Source: Pleomorphomonas sp. NRK KF1
Lineage (GTDB): Bacteria > Pseudomonadota > Alphaproteobacteria > Rhizobiales > Pleomorphomonadaceae
Length of the DNA: 64,000 nt
NCBI RefSeq assembly: GCF_023721755.1
Contig: NZ_JAMDLH010000003.1
Location: 310,001-374,000, forward strand
Direction: 5' to 3'
The notes under the pieces were generated by a model that saw only the letters and a list, made by a program, of their open reading frames with translations, had not been told where the DNA came from and made no database searches. This document shows, one piece after another, positions 47,367 to 56,779 of the stretch. Position 1 is the stretch's first letter; each line of letters starts with the position of its first letter. A program made the translations under genes and the position numbers.

Positions 47367-48941
47367 ATGTCGTCCGAGCTTACCCGCCGTGACCTCCTGG
47401 CCATGCTGGCCGCCCTCGGGCTCGTTCCGAGCCTATCCGCAACCGAGGCTCGCGCCGTCGAGGCGTCGACCAGGCTCGGCAAGCCGAGGCCCTTCTCCTT
47501 CAGCAAGCTGATGACGGCTGCCAAGGAACGGGCCGCCGCCGCGTACGTGCCGGAGGTGCCGCGCGCCTTCGAGGCGCTGGAGGCCATCGATTACGACAGG
47601 CACTGGCAGATCAAGTTCAAGGACGATCACACCGTTCAGGCGGCCGGCGGCAAGGCGCCGCTGCGCTTCTTCCACCTTGGCCGCTACTTCAAGCTGCCGG
47701 TCGGCATCTATCTCGTCGACGGCGACAAGGCGCAGGAAGTCCTCTATTCGCCTGATTACTTCGACATCCCCCAGGGCAATCCGGCGTCCAGCCTGCCCGG
47801 CGATATCGGGTTCGCCGGCTTCCGCGTCATGGACGAGACAGGTCAGCGCGATTGGCTGGCCTTCCTCGGCGCCGCCTATTTCCGCTCGTCCGGCGCGCTC
47901 GATCAATACGGGCTGTCCGCTCGTGCGTTGGCCATCGACGTGGCCATGCCCACGCCCGAGGAGTTCCCGCGCTTCACCAACTTCTATTTCGGCGCTTCCA
48001 AGGGCGGACAGTTCGCCATCTATGCGGACCTCGAGGGACCGCGCGTTTCCGGCGCCGTTCGCTGGGATGTCAGCCGCGCCGAGGACCGGACCGTCATCAT
48101 GGACATGGCGGTGCGCTTCTATCCGCGCGAGGATATCGCCCGCTTCGGCGTGGCGGCGTTGACTTCCATGTTCTGGTACGACGAGACCAACCGTCAGCGG
48201 GCACCCGACTGGCGGCCGGAAATCCACGACTCCGACGGCTTGTCGATCTGGAACGGTGCCGGCGAACGCGTCTGGCGTCCGCTCAACAATCCGGTCAACG
48301 TCATGACCTCGACATTCGTCGACAAGAACGTCAAGGGCTTCGGCCTTTGCCAGCGCGACCGCTCTTTCGAGAACTATCAGGACGACGGCGTCTTCTACGA
48401 GAAGCGGTCGACGGTATGGGTCGAGCCGAAGGGCGAGTGGGGCGACGGCGCCGTGCAACTCGTCGAGATTGCCACCGACGACGAGATCCATGACAATATC
48501 GTCGCCTACTGGCTGCCAGCGGCCCCGGCCATAAAGGGCAGCGAGATCGCCTTCGACTATCGCCTGACTTGGGGCGTCGATGAGCCGAACCCGGCGCCGG
48601 TCGGCCGCGTCTACTCGACGCGCCTCGGCTTTGGCGGCGTTCCCGGCCAGACGCGTCCCGCCGGTGTCGTCAAATATGTGATCGATTTCGACGGTGGCGA
48701 CCTCGGTACCTATGACCAGTCGTCGGGCGTCGAGGCGGTCGTGTCGGCGTCGTCCGGCTCCATTTCGGGCGTTTACACGCTGCCGGTGGTGGGCACCACG
48801 CGCTGGCGGGCCGTGTTCGATTTCAAGGGCGACGGCCCCAACCCGGTGGACATGCGTCTCTACCTTCGCGCCGGCGACAAGACGCTGACCGAAACCTGGC
48901 TCTACCAACATCTGCCGACCACCTTCGTCTGGCCGAAGTGA
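47367..48941 (+). CDS. Periplasmic glucan biosynthesis protein OpgD/OpgG with a Tat signal
   Basis: A 524-residue MdoG-family protein for osmoregulated periplasmic glucan synthesis. The N-terminus has a twin-arginine signal (TRRDLLAMLAALGLVPSLSA), as in E. coli OpgD. Conserved segments include FFHLGRYFK, DIGFAGFRV, FLGAAYFRS, YGLSARALAID, IHDSDGLSIWNG, RPLNNP and the C-terminal VDMRLYLR and ETWLYQH. ATG 47367 is taken as the start because the Tat signal follows directly; the open frame continues far upstream through DNA antisense to recD2 and is not coding. The glycosyltransferase partner opgH is not adjacent. A strong terminator follows. Confidence 0.92.
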   Translation: MSSELTRRDLLAMLAALGLVPSLSATEARAVEASTRLGKPRPFSFSKLMTAAKERAAAAYVPEVPRAFEALEAIDYDRHWQIKFKDDHTVQAAGGKAPLRFFHLGRYFKLPVGIYLVDGDKAQEVLYSPDYFDIPQGNPASSLPGDIGFAGFRVMDETGQRDWLAFLGAAYFRSSGALDQYGLSARALAIDVAMPTPEEFPRFTNFYFGASKGGQFAIYADLEGPRVSGAVRWDVSRAEDRTVIMDMAVRFYPREDIARFGVAALTSMFWYDETNRQRAPDWRPEIHDSDGLSIWNGAGERVWRPLNNPVNVMTSTFVDKNVKGFGLCQRDRSFENYQDDGVFYEKRSTVWVEPKGEWGDGAVQLVEIATDDEIHDNIVAYWLPAAPAIKGSEIAFDYRLTWGVDEPNPAPVGRVYSTRLGFGGVPGQTRPAGVVKYVIDFDGGDLGTYDQSSGVEAVVSASSGSISGVYTLPVVGTTRWRAVFDFKGDGPNPVDMRLYLRAGDKTLTETWLYQHLPTTFVWPK

Positions 48942-48966
48942 TCCGGGCGAGCGGTTGATTTCGATG

Positions 48967-48994
48967 GGGCGGGGAGGAAACTTCCCGCCCTTTT
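48967..48994 (+). terminator. Intrinsic terminator after the OpgD/OpgG gene
   Basis: A ten-base stem, 48967-48976 with 48981-48990 (one G-U pair), closes a GAAA loop and is followed by TTTT. It lies between the convergent opg-like gene and truA. Confidence 0.85.
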
Positions 48995-48996
48995 CC

Positions 48997-49734
48997 TCAG
49001 TAGTCGACCCGCATCAGGCAGAGCCCCTCAGGCGGGGCCACGGGTGCGCAGGCGCGGCGATCGGCGGCATCCAGCGAGACCTTGAGGTCGGCCGTCGTCC
49101 AGCGGCCATCGCCGACTTTCCTGAGCCCCCCGACCATTGACCGCACCTGATTGTGCAGGAACGAGCGCGCCGAAACCAGGAAGTGAATCTCGCCATCCGC
49201 TTCGACGACATCGAGCTGGTCGAGCGTCTTGACCGGACTCTTCGACTGGCAGTCCGAAGAACGAAAGGTGGTGAAGTCGTGCCGACCGAGCAAGACCTTG
49301 GCGGCATCCGCCATGCGCTCGACGTCGAGCGGTACGTGGACGTGCCAGACGAGGTGGCGCTCCAGCGTCGGCGGTGCCCGTCGTGCGAAGACGCGATACC
49401 GATAGTGACGTTTCACCGCCGAAAAGCGAGCGTCGAAACTCTCCGGCACCTCTTCGGCGGACACGATGGTGATGGCGTGCGGCCTCAGGTGAACGTTGCC
49501 GGCATCGCGTATGGTATCGGTGCGCAGCGTCTTGCCGATGTCGAAATGACAGACCTGGCCGAGCGCGTGAACGCCGGCATCGGTACGGCCGGCACCCTTG
49601 AGAACAACCCTTTCGCCGGCGAACCCGAAGATCGCCCGCTGCAGGTAGTCCTGAACGCCGGTCCCTTCGGCCTGCGATTGCCAGCCGGAAAAGGCGGTGC
49701 CGTCATATTCGATGAGCATTCGGTAGCGCGGCAT
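48997..49734 (-). CDS. truA: tRNA pseudouridine(38-40) synthase
   Basis: A 245-residue enzyme modifying U38-U40 of tRNAs. The catalytic aspartate is in GAGRTDAGVHALGQV; MLIEYDGTAFSGWQSQ at the N-terminus and FLHNQVRSMVGGL near the C-terminus are diagnostic. It follows fmt by five bases in the def-fmt-truA order seen in rhizobia. Confidence 0.97.
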   Translation of the reverse strand: MPRYRMLIEYDGTAFSGWQSQAEGTGVQDYLQRAIFGFAGERVVLKGAGRTDAGVHALGQVCHFDIGKTLRTDTIRDAGNVHLRPHAITIVSAEEVPESFDARFSAVKRHYRYRVFARRAPPTLERHLVWHVHVPLDVERMADAAKVLLGRHDFTTFRSSDCQSKSPVKTLDQLDVVEADGEIHFLVSARSFLHNQVRSMVGGLRKVGDGRWTTADLKVSLDAADRRACAPVAPPEGLCLMRVDY

Positions 49735-49739
49735 GGCGG

Positions 49740-50672
49740 TCAGCCGAACCTGAAACCGGGTGCAAGGCGCGCGCCGCGTGCGAAGTCGGCGAAGGACATC
49801 GCCTTGGAGCCGGCCCGCTGGACTTTAACGAGACGTACCGCGCCTTCGCCGCAGGCGATGACACCATCGGTGGACAGCAGCACTCCGGGCTGGCCCGTTC
49901 CCGCAGCCCTCTCGCTCCGGAGGAGTTTCACCCGCTCCTCGCCCTTGCCGAGATCGGCGGCGAACCAGGCGCCGGGGAAGGGCGAAAGACCGCGCACATG
50001 GTCGTGCACCGCCGCGGCTGTCAGCCGCCAGTCGACACGGGTCTCCTCGTTGGTGATCTTGGACGCGTAGGTGACGCCGTCGTCGCCCTGAGGGGTGAAC
50101 GAGATCGAGCCATCCTCGATCTTAGCGAGGGCCTCGGCCATCAAGGCGGCGCCCGTCGGCGACAGGGCGTCATGCAGCTCGCCGGCAGTCATGTTCGGTC
50201 CGATGACGACACGAGCGGTCAGCGCCACCGGGCCCGTGTCGAGCCCCTCTTCCATCTTCATGACCATGACGCCGGACTCCGGATCACCGGCCATGACGGC
50301 ACGGTTGATCGGAGCCGCGCCGCGCCAGCGCGGCAGCAGGGAGGCATGAAGGTTGAGGCAATGGAAGCGAGGCGCGTCGAGCACGGGCTTCGGCAGGATG
50401 AGGCCATAGGCGACGACCACCGCGACGTCGGCGCCGTGTGAGGCGAAGGTGGCCTGAGCCTCCTCGTTTCTCAGCGTCTTCGGTGTCAGCACCGGGATGC
50501 CCAGCGCGTCGGCGCGCGCATGCACCGGAGAGCGGCGCAGCTCCATGCCACGTCCGGCCGGCTTCGGAGCGCGCGTATAGGCAGCCACGACCTCGTGTCC
50601 CGCTCCGACGATGGCGTCGAGCACCGGCACCGAGAAGTCGGGCGTTCCCATGAAGACGACCTTGAGCGGCAT
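49740..50672 (-). CDS. fmt: Methionyl-tRNA formyltransferase
   Basis: A 310-residue enzyme formylating initiator t[14 protein letters not shown], the catalytic [20 protein letters not shown] (Asn and His) and GLDTGPVA (Asp) are visible; the C-terminal domain from about 205 binds tRNA. It lies between def and truA; together with def it handles N-terminal formyl-methionine. Confidence 0.97.
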   Translation of the reverse strand: MPLKVVFMGTPDFSVPVLDAIVGAGHEVVAAYTRAPKPAGRGMELRRSPVHARADALGIPVLTPKTLRNEEAQATFASHGADVAVVVAYGLILPKPVLDAPRFHCLNLHASLLPRWRGAAPINRAVMAGDPESGVMVMKMEEGLDTGPVALTARVVIGPNMTAGELHDALSPTGAALMAEALAKIEDGSISFTPQGDDGVTYASKITNEETRVDWRLTAAAVHDHVRGLSPFPGAWFAADLGKGEERVKLLRSERAAGTGQPGVLLSTDGVIACGEGAVRLVKVQRAGSKAMSFADFARGARLAPGFRFG

Positions 50673-50836
50673 GGCGATCCTGCGGCAGTTGTTCTGCCCG
50701 GCGTTTCATACCATGCGGATGGCGACGTCAAGCATTGGGGACCGCGTGAAGCCGCGAAAGCGGCTTCCGGCGCCAAGCGGCGCCCGCGCGGAGCGCGAAA
50801 GCCAAGGGGTGGAGCCCTGCCGGCGATTGAGGCTGG

Positions 50837-51355
50837 CTAGATTCTCGCCTTTTCCTTGGCCGCCTTGGCGAACTTCTTGGTGACGCGGTCGCGCTTCAGC
50901 TTGGAGATGTGGTCGATGAAGAGAACGCCGTCGAGATGGTCGATTTCGTGCTGCAGACAGGTGGCGAGCAGACCGTCGGCTTCCAGCTCCTCCGGCTCTC
51001 CGGCGAGGTTCGTGTAGCGGACACGGATCTTGGCCGGCCGTTCGACTTCCTCGTAATAATCGGGAATGGACAGGCAACCTTCTTCGTAGACCGACAGGTC
51101 CTCGGACTTCCAAAGAATTTCCGGATTGATGAAGACGCGCGGCTCCTTGGCGTTCTCATCGTGCGAGACGTCAATGGTGATGAGGCGGTTCATCTCGCCA
51201 ACCTGCACGGCGGCGAGCCCGATGCCAGGCGCGGCGTACATGGTTTCGAGCATGTCTTCGGCGAGCTTGCGAACGCCATCGTCGACGCGGGCGATGGGCG
51301 CCGAAGTCAGGCGGAGCTGCGGGGCGGGAAGAATGACAAGGGGGCGTGTTGACAT
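50837..51355 (-). CDS. def: Peptide deformylase
   Basis: A 172-residue metalloenzyme removing formyl groups from new proteins. The three motifs are [10 protein letters not shown] (44-53), EEGCLSIP with metal ligand C94, and QHEIDHLDG with H136, E137 and H140. Length and motifs fit type 1 deformylases; the second motif's upstream residue matches the usual EGCLS. A 164-base gap with short GC-rich inverted repeats separates it from fmt. Confidence 0.97.
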   Translation of the reverse strand: MSTRPLVILPAPQLRLTSAPIARVDDGVRKLAEDMLETMYAAPGIGLAAVQVGEMNRLITIDVSHDENAKEPRVFINPEILWKSEDLSVYEEGCLSIPDYYEEVERPAKIRVRYTNLAGEPEELEADGLLATCLQHEIDHLDGVLFIDHISKLKRDRVTKKFAKAAKEKARI

Positions 51356-51539
51356 GAAAAGTCAGATACGCATGGCCGCTATTGCCGTCAATAGCGACTA
51401 TCCGGGGATTCTCGGAACGTCCTGCAGCGTCTTCTGGTAAGCGCACGGCTCTTCGAGCGGGCTTGCGAACCGGACATGGCTTGTCTTCCTGCGTCCGGGC
51501 CGGGCAAGGTGATCTGCCCTTCTTCACCCGGGAATCATC

Positions 51540-52481
51540 ATGACCATTCTTGTCGCCGTTCGAGGCTGGAAGCCCGATCACTGGATTCACGCCCTGCGGG
51601 AGGCTGCGCCTGATAGAGCGGTCGTGCTGCCCGGCGACGAGTTCGATCCGGACAGCGTCCGTTATGCCCTCGTCTGGAAGCCGGAACCCGGCTATCTCAA
51701 GACGCTTCCCAAGCTCGAGGCGATCTTCTCGCTGGGGGCCGGCGTCGATCACCTCACCACAGATCCCGACCTCCCGGATCTTCCGGTCGTCCGCATCGTC
51801 GATCCCGATCTCACCGGCAGAATGACCGAGTGGGTCGTGCTCAACGTCCTCCTGCATCACCGCCGCCATCTGCACTATGCGGCGGCGCAGGCAGCTGGCA
51901 GCTGGAAGCCGCTCCGTCAGTGGGCTGCCGGGGCCGTGCGTGTCGGTATCATGGGGCTGGGTGAGCTGGGGCGGGATGCCGCCCAGGCCCTGCTGGCACT
52001 TGGCTTTCAGGTTGCCGGTTGGAGTCGGACCGAAAAGCGGGTGGATGGCGTCGATTGCTTCCATGGCAAGGACGGGCTTGCGCCCTTCCTTGCTCGCACG
52101 GACATGCTCGTGTCGCTGCTGCCGCTGACGGCGGAGACGGAGAGCCTGATCGATCGCGCCGTCATCGACGCGCTGGCCAAGGATGGCCCACTTGGCGGCC
52201 CGGTCATTCTCAACGCCGGTCGCGGCCGGTCGCTGGTGGAAGCGGACCTCGTCGAAGCCCTGCGTGATGGTCGGGTGAAGGGCGCCAGCCTCGATGTCTT
52301 CGCCACCGAACCATTGCCGCCCGAAAGTCCGCTCTGGCAGACGCCCAATCTCTTCCTGACGCCTCATGTCGCGGCCGAAAGCGATCCGGTGGCGCTCAGC
52401 CGTTATGTGATAGGCGAGATCGCGGCCTACGAGGCCGGCCGGCCGCTCCGTCATCTCGTCGATCGTCACAAAGGCTACTGA
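51540..52481 (+). CDS. ghrA: Glyoxylate/hydroxypyruvate reductase (GhrA-like)
   Basis: A 313-residue D-2-hydroxyacid dehydrogenase. The dinucleotide motif is GIMGLGELG, and catalytic Arg, Glu and His are placed in NAGRGRSLVEAD, the following DVFATEPLP stretch and TPHVAAES. SLGAGVDHL is typical of the GhrA branch, which reduces glyoxylate and hydroxypyruvate with NADPH. It is divergent from def and stands alone; a link to the ABC importer downstream is possible but not shown. Confidence 0.92.
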   Translation: MTILVAVRGWKPDHWIHALREAAPDRAVVLPGDEFDPDSVRYALVWKPEPGYLKTLPKLEAIFSLGAGVDHLTTDPDLPDLPVVRIVDPDLTGRMTEWVVLNVLLHHRRHLHYAAAQAAGSWKPLRQWAAGAVRVGIMGLGELGRDAAQALLALGFQVAGWSRTEKRVDGVDCFHGKDGLAPFLARTDMLVSLLPLTAETESLIDRAVIDALAKDGPLGGPVILNAGRGRSLVEADLVEALRDGRVKGASLDVFATEPLPPESPLWQTPNLFLTPHVAAESDPVALSRYVIGEIAAYEAGRPLRHLVDRHKGY

Positions 52482-52541
52482 ACGGAAAGAAGAAAGCCTT
52501 TAGGCGGCGAAAAACGCAACGTCCCGAACGGACTGGGCGAA

Positions 52542-52573
52542 TTGACGGCACGCACAACAAACTGTCATATAAC
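52542..52573 (+). promoter_or_regulatory. Possible promoter of the ABC importer operon
   Basis: TTGACG at 52542-52547 is followed by TCATATAAC at 52565-52573. The best -10, TATAAC, is 20 bases away, longer than ideal; the 17-base alternative is a poor -10. The region is AT-richer than its surroundings. Confidence 0.3.
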
Positions 52574-52751
52574 TCAGGTAACGAAGAACGCGGAGACGGC
52601 GAACCTTTCTGAGACCGCTCGCGGCATCCCGGATCGGTGCGTCATCTAGAACGCGCAGACCTTGCCCGTTTCCCTGCTGGAGCGGACGCGAGGCGTTGCC
52701 GAAGAGTGGGAAATCCGGGTGCCGGGGCGCCCGGCAAACAGGGGAACCGTC

Positions 52752-53855
52752 ATGTCTTTCAAGCTGTTTCTCGCGTCGACCATCGCCGCGCAGGCCGTTC
52801 TGTGCGCTTCCGCGCCGGCATTCGCCGCTTCGATGGAAGAGCTTGTCGCCGCTGCCAAGGCCGAAGGCAAGCTGACCACCATCGCCCTGCCGCATGATTG
52901 GTGCGGCTATGGCGCTGTCATCGAGGGCTTCAAGGCCAAGTACGGCCTCGAGGTCAACGAGCTCAATCCCGACGCCGGCTCCGGCGACGAGATCGAGGCG
53001 ATCAAGGCCAACAAGGGCAACACCGGCGATCAGGCGCCCGACGTGATTGACGTCGGTCTCAGCTTCGGTCCGTCCGCCAAGGCCGAAGGCCTGCTGCAGC
53101 CCTACAAGGTCGCGACCTGGGATACCATTCCCGACAGCGCCAAGGACGCCGAGGGCTATTGGTATGGCGACTACTATGGCGTCATGTCCTTCGGCATCAA
53201 CAAGGACCTCATCAAGGACAGCCCGGCCGATTGGGCCGACCTCCTGAAGCCGGAGCTTGCCAATGCCGTGGCGCTGGCCGGCGATCCGCGCGCCTCGTCG
53301 CAGGCCATTTCGGCCGTCTTCGCCTCGGGTCTGTCGACCTCCGGCGGTGACGTTGCCAAGGCGGGCGAGGCTGGTCTCGGCTTCTTCAAGGACGTCGTCG
53401 CCAAGGGCAACTTCGTGCCGGTGATCGGCAAGTCGGCTTCGCTTGCCCAGGGCACGACGCCGATCGTCGCCGCCTGGGACTACAATCTCCTCTCCTGGCG
53501 CGACACGCTGGCCGGCAACCCGCCGATCGACGTCGTGGTGCCGAAGACCGGCGTGCTCGCCGGTGTCTACGTCCAGGCGATCTCCGCCTACGCGCCGCAT
53601 CCCAATGCCGCCAAGCTGTGGATGGAGTATCTTTATTCGGATGAAGGTCAGCTCGGCTGGCTGAAGGGCTACTGCCATCCGATCCGCTTCAACGACCTCG
53701 CCAAGAACGGCAAGGTTCCGCAAGAGCTGCTCGACAAGCTGCCGCCGGCCGAGGCCTACGCCAACGCCATCTTCCCGACGCTCGACGAGCAGGCGGCCTA
53801 CAAGGAAACCATTACCAAGAACTGGGACAGCGTCGTCGGAGCCGACGTTCAGTAA
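52752..53855 (+). CDS. ABC transporter substrate-binding protein, substrate unknown
   Basis: A 367-residue family 1-type binding protein with a signal peptide at about residues 1-25 (MSFKLFLASTIAAQAVLCASAPAFA). The start at ATG 52752 was chosen for this signal. The fold type is that of iron, thiamine, polyamine and phosphonate binding proteins (KLTTIALPHDWCGYGAVIEG, APDVIDVGLSFG, GVMSFGINKDL, IVAAWDYNLLSW). A terminator-like hairpin separates it from two PotB/PotC-like permeases and a PotA-like ATPase. Polyamines, 2-aminoethylphosphonate or ferric iron are candidates; no residue seen decides among them. Confidence 0.88.
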   Translation: MSFKLFLASTIAAQAVLCASAPAFAASMEELVAAAKAEGKLTTIALPHDWCGYGAVIEGFKAKYGLEVNELNPDAGSGDEIEAIKANKGNTGDQAPDVIDVGLSFGPSAKAEGLLQPYKVATWDTIPDSAKDAEGYWYGDYYGVMSFGINKDLIKDSPADWADLLKPELANAVALAGDPRASSQAISAVFASGLSTSGGDVAKAGEAGLGFFKDVVAKGNFVPVIGKSASLAQGTTPIVAAWDYNLLSWRDTLAGNPPIDVVVPKTGVLAGVYVQAISAYAPHPNAAKLWMEYLYSDEGQLGWLKGYCHPIRFNDLAKNGKVPQELLDKLPPAEAYANAIFPTLDEQAAYKETITKNWDSVVGADVQ

Positions 53856-53898
53856 GGCCCGGCGCGGCCCTCAAGGCCGTCTGCCCCTAATCCCGGTA

Positions 53899-53930
53899 CC
53901 GCCCTCCGACACGCGTCGGAGGGCGGTTTT
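53899..53930 (+). terminator. Perfect terminator/attenuator between binding-protein and permease genes
   Basis: CCGCCCTCCGAC (53899-53910) pairs perfectly with GTCGGAGGGCGG (53915-53926) around ACGC, followed by TTTT. It lies inside the ABC operon, 31 bases before the next gene, and probably cuts most transcripts after the binding-protein gene. Confidence 0.85.
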
Positions 53931-53960
53931 CCGCGATCGCCGATCCGGATAGCAAACAGC

Positions 53961-54842
53961 ATGGCTTCCAACGCTTCGTCCGCCAGTCTTCCCCGCCCGC
54001 GCGTGCCCTGGGCCGTCGTCGGCGTCACACCCTTCATGGTCTTCGCCCTGCTGTTCCTGATCCTGCCGACCCTGTTTCTGGTGGTCGGCGCGTTTCAGGA
54101 CAACGATGGCGGCTTCACGCTTGCCAACCTCGGCAAGCTCTGGACCCCGACCATCCTGGCTTCCTACTGGATCTCCATCAAGGTTTCGGTCGCCTCGGCG
54201 GTGATCGGCGCGGCGATCGGTGCCTTCATCGCCTACGCCGCGGTATCCGGCGGGCTGCCGCGCTGGATCCGGCCGACCATCATGACCTTTTCCGGCGTCG
54301 CCTCGCAGTTTGCCGGCGTACCCCTCGCCTTCGCCTTTCTGGCGACGCTCGGCCGGCAGGGGTTGGTCACGCTGTTCCTGTCGTCGGTGTTCGGTCTCAA
54401 CATCTACGCCCAGGGCTTCAATCTTCTGTCCTTCTGGGGGCTGACGCTCACCTATCTCTATTTCCAGATCCCGCTCATGGTGCTGATCGTCACTCCGGCC
54501 ATCGAGGGCCTTCGAAAAGAGTGGCGCGAGGCCGCCACCATTCTGGGCGCGTCCAACTGGCAATACTGGCGACACATTGCCGGCCCGGTGTTGCTGCCGA
54601 GTTTCCTGGGCGCGGCGCTGCTCCTCTTTGCCAATGCCTTCGGCGCCATCGCCACGGCCTATGCGCTGACCGGCTCGTCGCTCAACATCGTTACCATCCT
54701 GCTCTACGCGCAGATCCGCGGCGACGTGCTGCACGACCAGAACCTCGGCTACGCCATCGCCTTCGGCATGATCGTCATCACCGGTCTTTCCAACCTCTGC
54801 TACATCCTGCTCCGCGTGCGCAGTGAAAGGTGGCTCAAATGA
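53961..54842 (+). CDS. ABC transporter permease (PotB-like)
   Basis: A 293-residue permease with about six membrane segments (first at about 22-46, FMVFALLFLILPTLFLVVGA). The EAA loop is EWREAATILGASNWQYWRHIAGPVLLPS. It forms a channel with the next permease; their genes overlap by ATGA. The only gene-level oddity is the terminator-like hairpin just upstream. Confidence 0.92.
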   Translation: MASNASSASLPRPRVPWAVVGVTPFMVFALLFLILPTLFLVVGAFQDNDGGFTLANLGKLWTPTILASYWISIKVSVASAVIGAAIGAFIAYAAVSGGLPRWIRPTIMTFSGVASQFAGVPLAFAFLATLGRQGLVTLFLSSVFGLNIYAQGFNLLSFWGLTLTYLYFQIPLMVLIVTPAIEGLRKEWREAATILGASNWQYWRHIAGPVLLPSFLGAALLLFANAFGAIATAYALTGSSLNIVTILLYAQIRGDVLHDQNLGYAIAFGMIVITGLSNLCYILLRVRSERWLK

Positions 54843-55621
54843 AGACCAACCGCCTTGGTCACTGGATCGCCATCCTGATCGGGACGCTGTATTTCGTGGT
54901 GCCGCTCGCAGCCACCTTCGAGTTCTCGCTGAGAAAGCTTCGCGGCGTCTACAGCTTCGAAGCCTATCGCGTCGTGCTGGCCGATCCTCAGTTTCAGTCG
55001 TCTTTCACCTTCTCGGTCGGTCTCGCGGTGGTGACCATCGTCTTCGGCATGGCGATCATCGTACCCATGGCCTATTTCGTCGAGCTGCGACTGAGGAAGC
55101 TGCGGCCCTTCGTCGAATTCGTGACGCTGCTGCCGCTGGTGGTGCCTGCCATCGTCATCGTCTTCGGCTACCTCCGCCTCTACAACTCCTCGAGCATCCT
55201 GCCGCTCACCAACTCGACGCTCAGCACCAACTTCCTGCTGACCTGCGGCTATGTGACGCTGGCCTTGCCCTACATGTACCGCTCGATCGAAACGGGTCTT
55301 CGCGCCATCGACGTCAGGACGCTGACCGAGGCGGCGGAAAGCCTGGGCGCTTCGTCCGGCACCATCATCTGGCGGATCATCCTTCCCAATATTCGGTCGG
55401 CCATGCTGTCGGGCGCCTTCCTGACCTTTGCCATCGTCATCGGCGAGTTCACCTTCGCCAGCCTTCTCAATCGGCCGGCCTTCGGCCCCTACCTCCAGCT
55501 CATCGGCGCCAATCGCGCCTACGAGCCGGCGGCACTTGCCTGCATGGCCTTCATGATCACCTGGGCCTGCATGGGCATCATCCAGGTCATTTCCCGCAAC
55601 GCGGTCGCGGCACACCCCTGA
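54839..55621 (+). CDS. ABC transporter permease (PotC-like)
   Basis: A 260-residue permease with about six membrane segments. The EAA loop is TLTEAAESLGASSGTIIWRIILPN. ATG 54839 overlaps the previous stop and has GAAAGG eight bases upstream; GTG 54830 is in frame but less likely. It is the second half of the membrane channel. Confidence 0.92.
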   Translation: MKTNRLGHWIAILIGTLYFVVPLAATFEFSLRKLRGVYSFEAYRVVLADPQFQSSFTFSVGLAVVTIVFGMAIIVPMAYFVELRLRKLRPFVEFVTLLPLVVPAIVIVFGYLRLYNSSSILPLTNSTLSTNFLLTCGYVTLALPYMYRSIETGLRAIDVRTLTEAAESLGASSGTIIWRIILPNIRSAMLSGAFLTFAIVIGEFTFASLLNRPAFGPYLQLIGANRAYEPAALACMAFMITWACMGIIQVISRNAVAAHP

Positions 55622-55652
55622 CCGGCCAGCCGCTTCACGCACGGAACTCCCG

Positions 55653-56717
55653 ATGTCGTTCATCGAAATCAGTCACCTCAGGAAGTCCTTCGGTCCGAAC
55701 ACCGTGGTCCATGACTTCAGTCTTTCCATCGAGAAGGGGGAGTTCATCTCCTTTCTCGGCCCGTCCGGGTGCGGCAAGACCACCATCCTCAGGATGATAG
55801 CCGGCTTCGAGACCGCGACCTCGGGCTCGTTGCATGTCGGCGGCGTCGAAATGACCAACCTCCCGCCGGCCAAACGCAACGTCGGCATGGTGTTCCAGGC
55901 CTACGCGCTGTTTCCCAACCTGACGGTTGCCGGCAACATCGGTTTCGGGCTGAAGATCGCCGGCAAAGAGCGGGGCGAGATCGACGCGCGTGTCGCCGAG
56001 TTGCTGGAACTGATCAAGTTGCCGGATCTTGGCGATCGCTACCCCTACCAGCTTTCCGGCGGCCAGCAGCAGCGCGTGGCGCTCGCCCGCGCCCTGGCGA
56101 TCAAGCCGCAAGTTCTGCTGCTCGACGAGCCGCTGTCGGCGCTTGACGCCAAGATCCGCGTATCCCTGCGCGAGGAAATCCGCGCACTGCAGCGCGAACT
56201 GGGCATCACCACGGTTTTCGTCACGCATGATCAGGAGGAGGCGCTATCCATCTCCGATCGCATCGTGGTGATGAACCAGGGGCGCGCCGATCAGGTCGGT
56301 ACGCCGTCCGAGATCTACAACAACCCGGCGACGCGTTTCGTGGCGAGCTTTGTTGGCACGCTGAACCTGTTCGAGGCACGCGTCGTCGATCCGGTGGCCG
56401 GTCGCGTATCGATCGATGGTCAGCCGGTGGTGACGGCGCGCGACATCTCCGCCTACGGCATCGCCGACGGAGCAACGGTCGCCTTGAGACCGGAAGCACT
56501 GTCGCTCGGCGGCGGCGATGGCGACCGCAACGTCCTGACCGGCACGGTCGAGGAGGTCTCCTTCCTTGGCGCGGTGATCCGCGTGCGGGTGAAGCTCCGG
56601 GAGGCGAGGGTATCGCTCGATATCTTCAACGATCCGGCGCTCGACTTGCCGAAGGTCGGCATGCCGGCCGCCGTTTCCTTCAAGAAGGATGATCTCCTGA
56701 TCATCGACCGGGACTGA
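55653..56717 (+). CDS. ABC transporter ATP-binding protein (PotA-like)
   Basis: A 354-residue ABC ATPase with Walker A GPSGCGKTT, Q-loop VFQAYALFPNL, signature LSGGQQQR, Walker B VLLLDEP and switch histidine in VTHDQEEA. The C-terminal part after about 240 is a TOBE regulatory domain (LRPEALSLG). It powers the importer encoded upstream. Confidence 0.93.
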   Translation: MSFIEISHLRKSFGPNTVVHDFSLSIEKGEFISFLGPSGCGKTTILRMIAGFETATSGSLHVGGVEMTNLPPAKRNVGMVFQAYALFPNLTVAGNIGFGLKIAGKERGEIDARVAELLELIKLPDLGDRYPYQLSGGQQQRVALARALAIKPQVLLLDEPLSALDAKIRVSLREEIRALQRELGITTVFVTHDQEEALSISDRIVVMNQGRADQVGTPSEIYNNPATRFVASFVGTLNLFEARVVDPVAGRVSIDGQPVVTARDISAYGIADGATVALRPEALSLGGGDGDRNVLTGTVEEVSFLGAVIRVRVKLREARVSLDIFNDPALDLPKVGMPAAVSFKKDDLLIIDRD

Positions 56718-56727
56718 AGACGGAAAA

Positions 56728-56749
56728 GCCGCCCTCCGGAGAGGGCGGC
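56728..56749 (-). terminator. Intrinsic terminator of the EF-hand gene
   Basis: GCCGCCCTC (56728-56736) pairs perfectly with GAGGGCGGC (56741-56749). Read on the minus strand it is followed by TTTTCC, so it ends the EF-hand transcript; it may also help stop the convergent ABC operon. Confidence 0.75.
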
Positions 56750-56779
56750 CATCAAGATCGGTGCTTGGCCGTGTTGGGC

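Noticed and set aside
50673-50836. Short GC-rich inverted repeats between def and fmt
   Set aside because: The arms are short and overlapping and no T-tract follows; no specific element can be supported.
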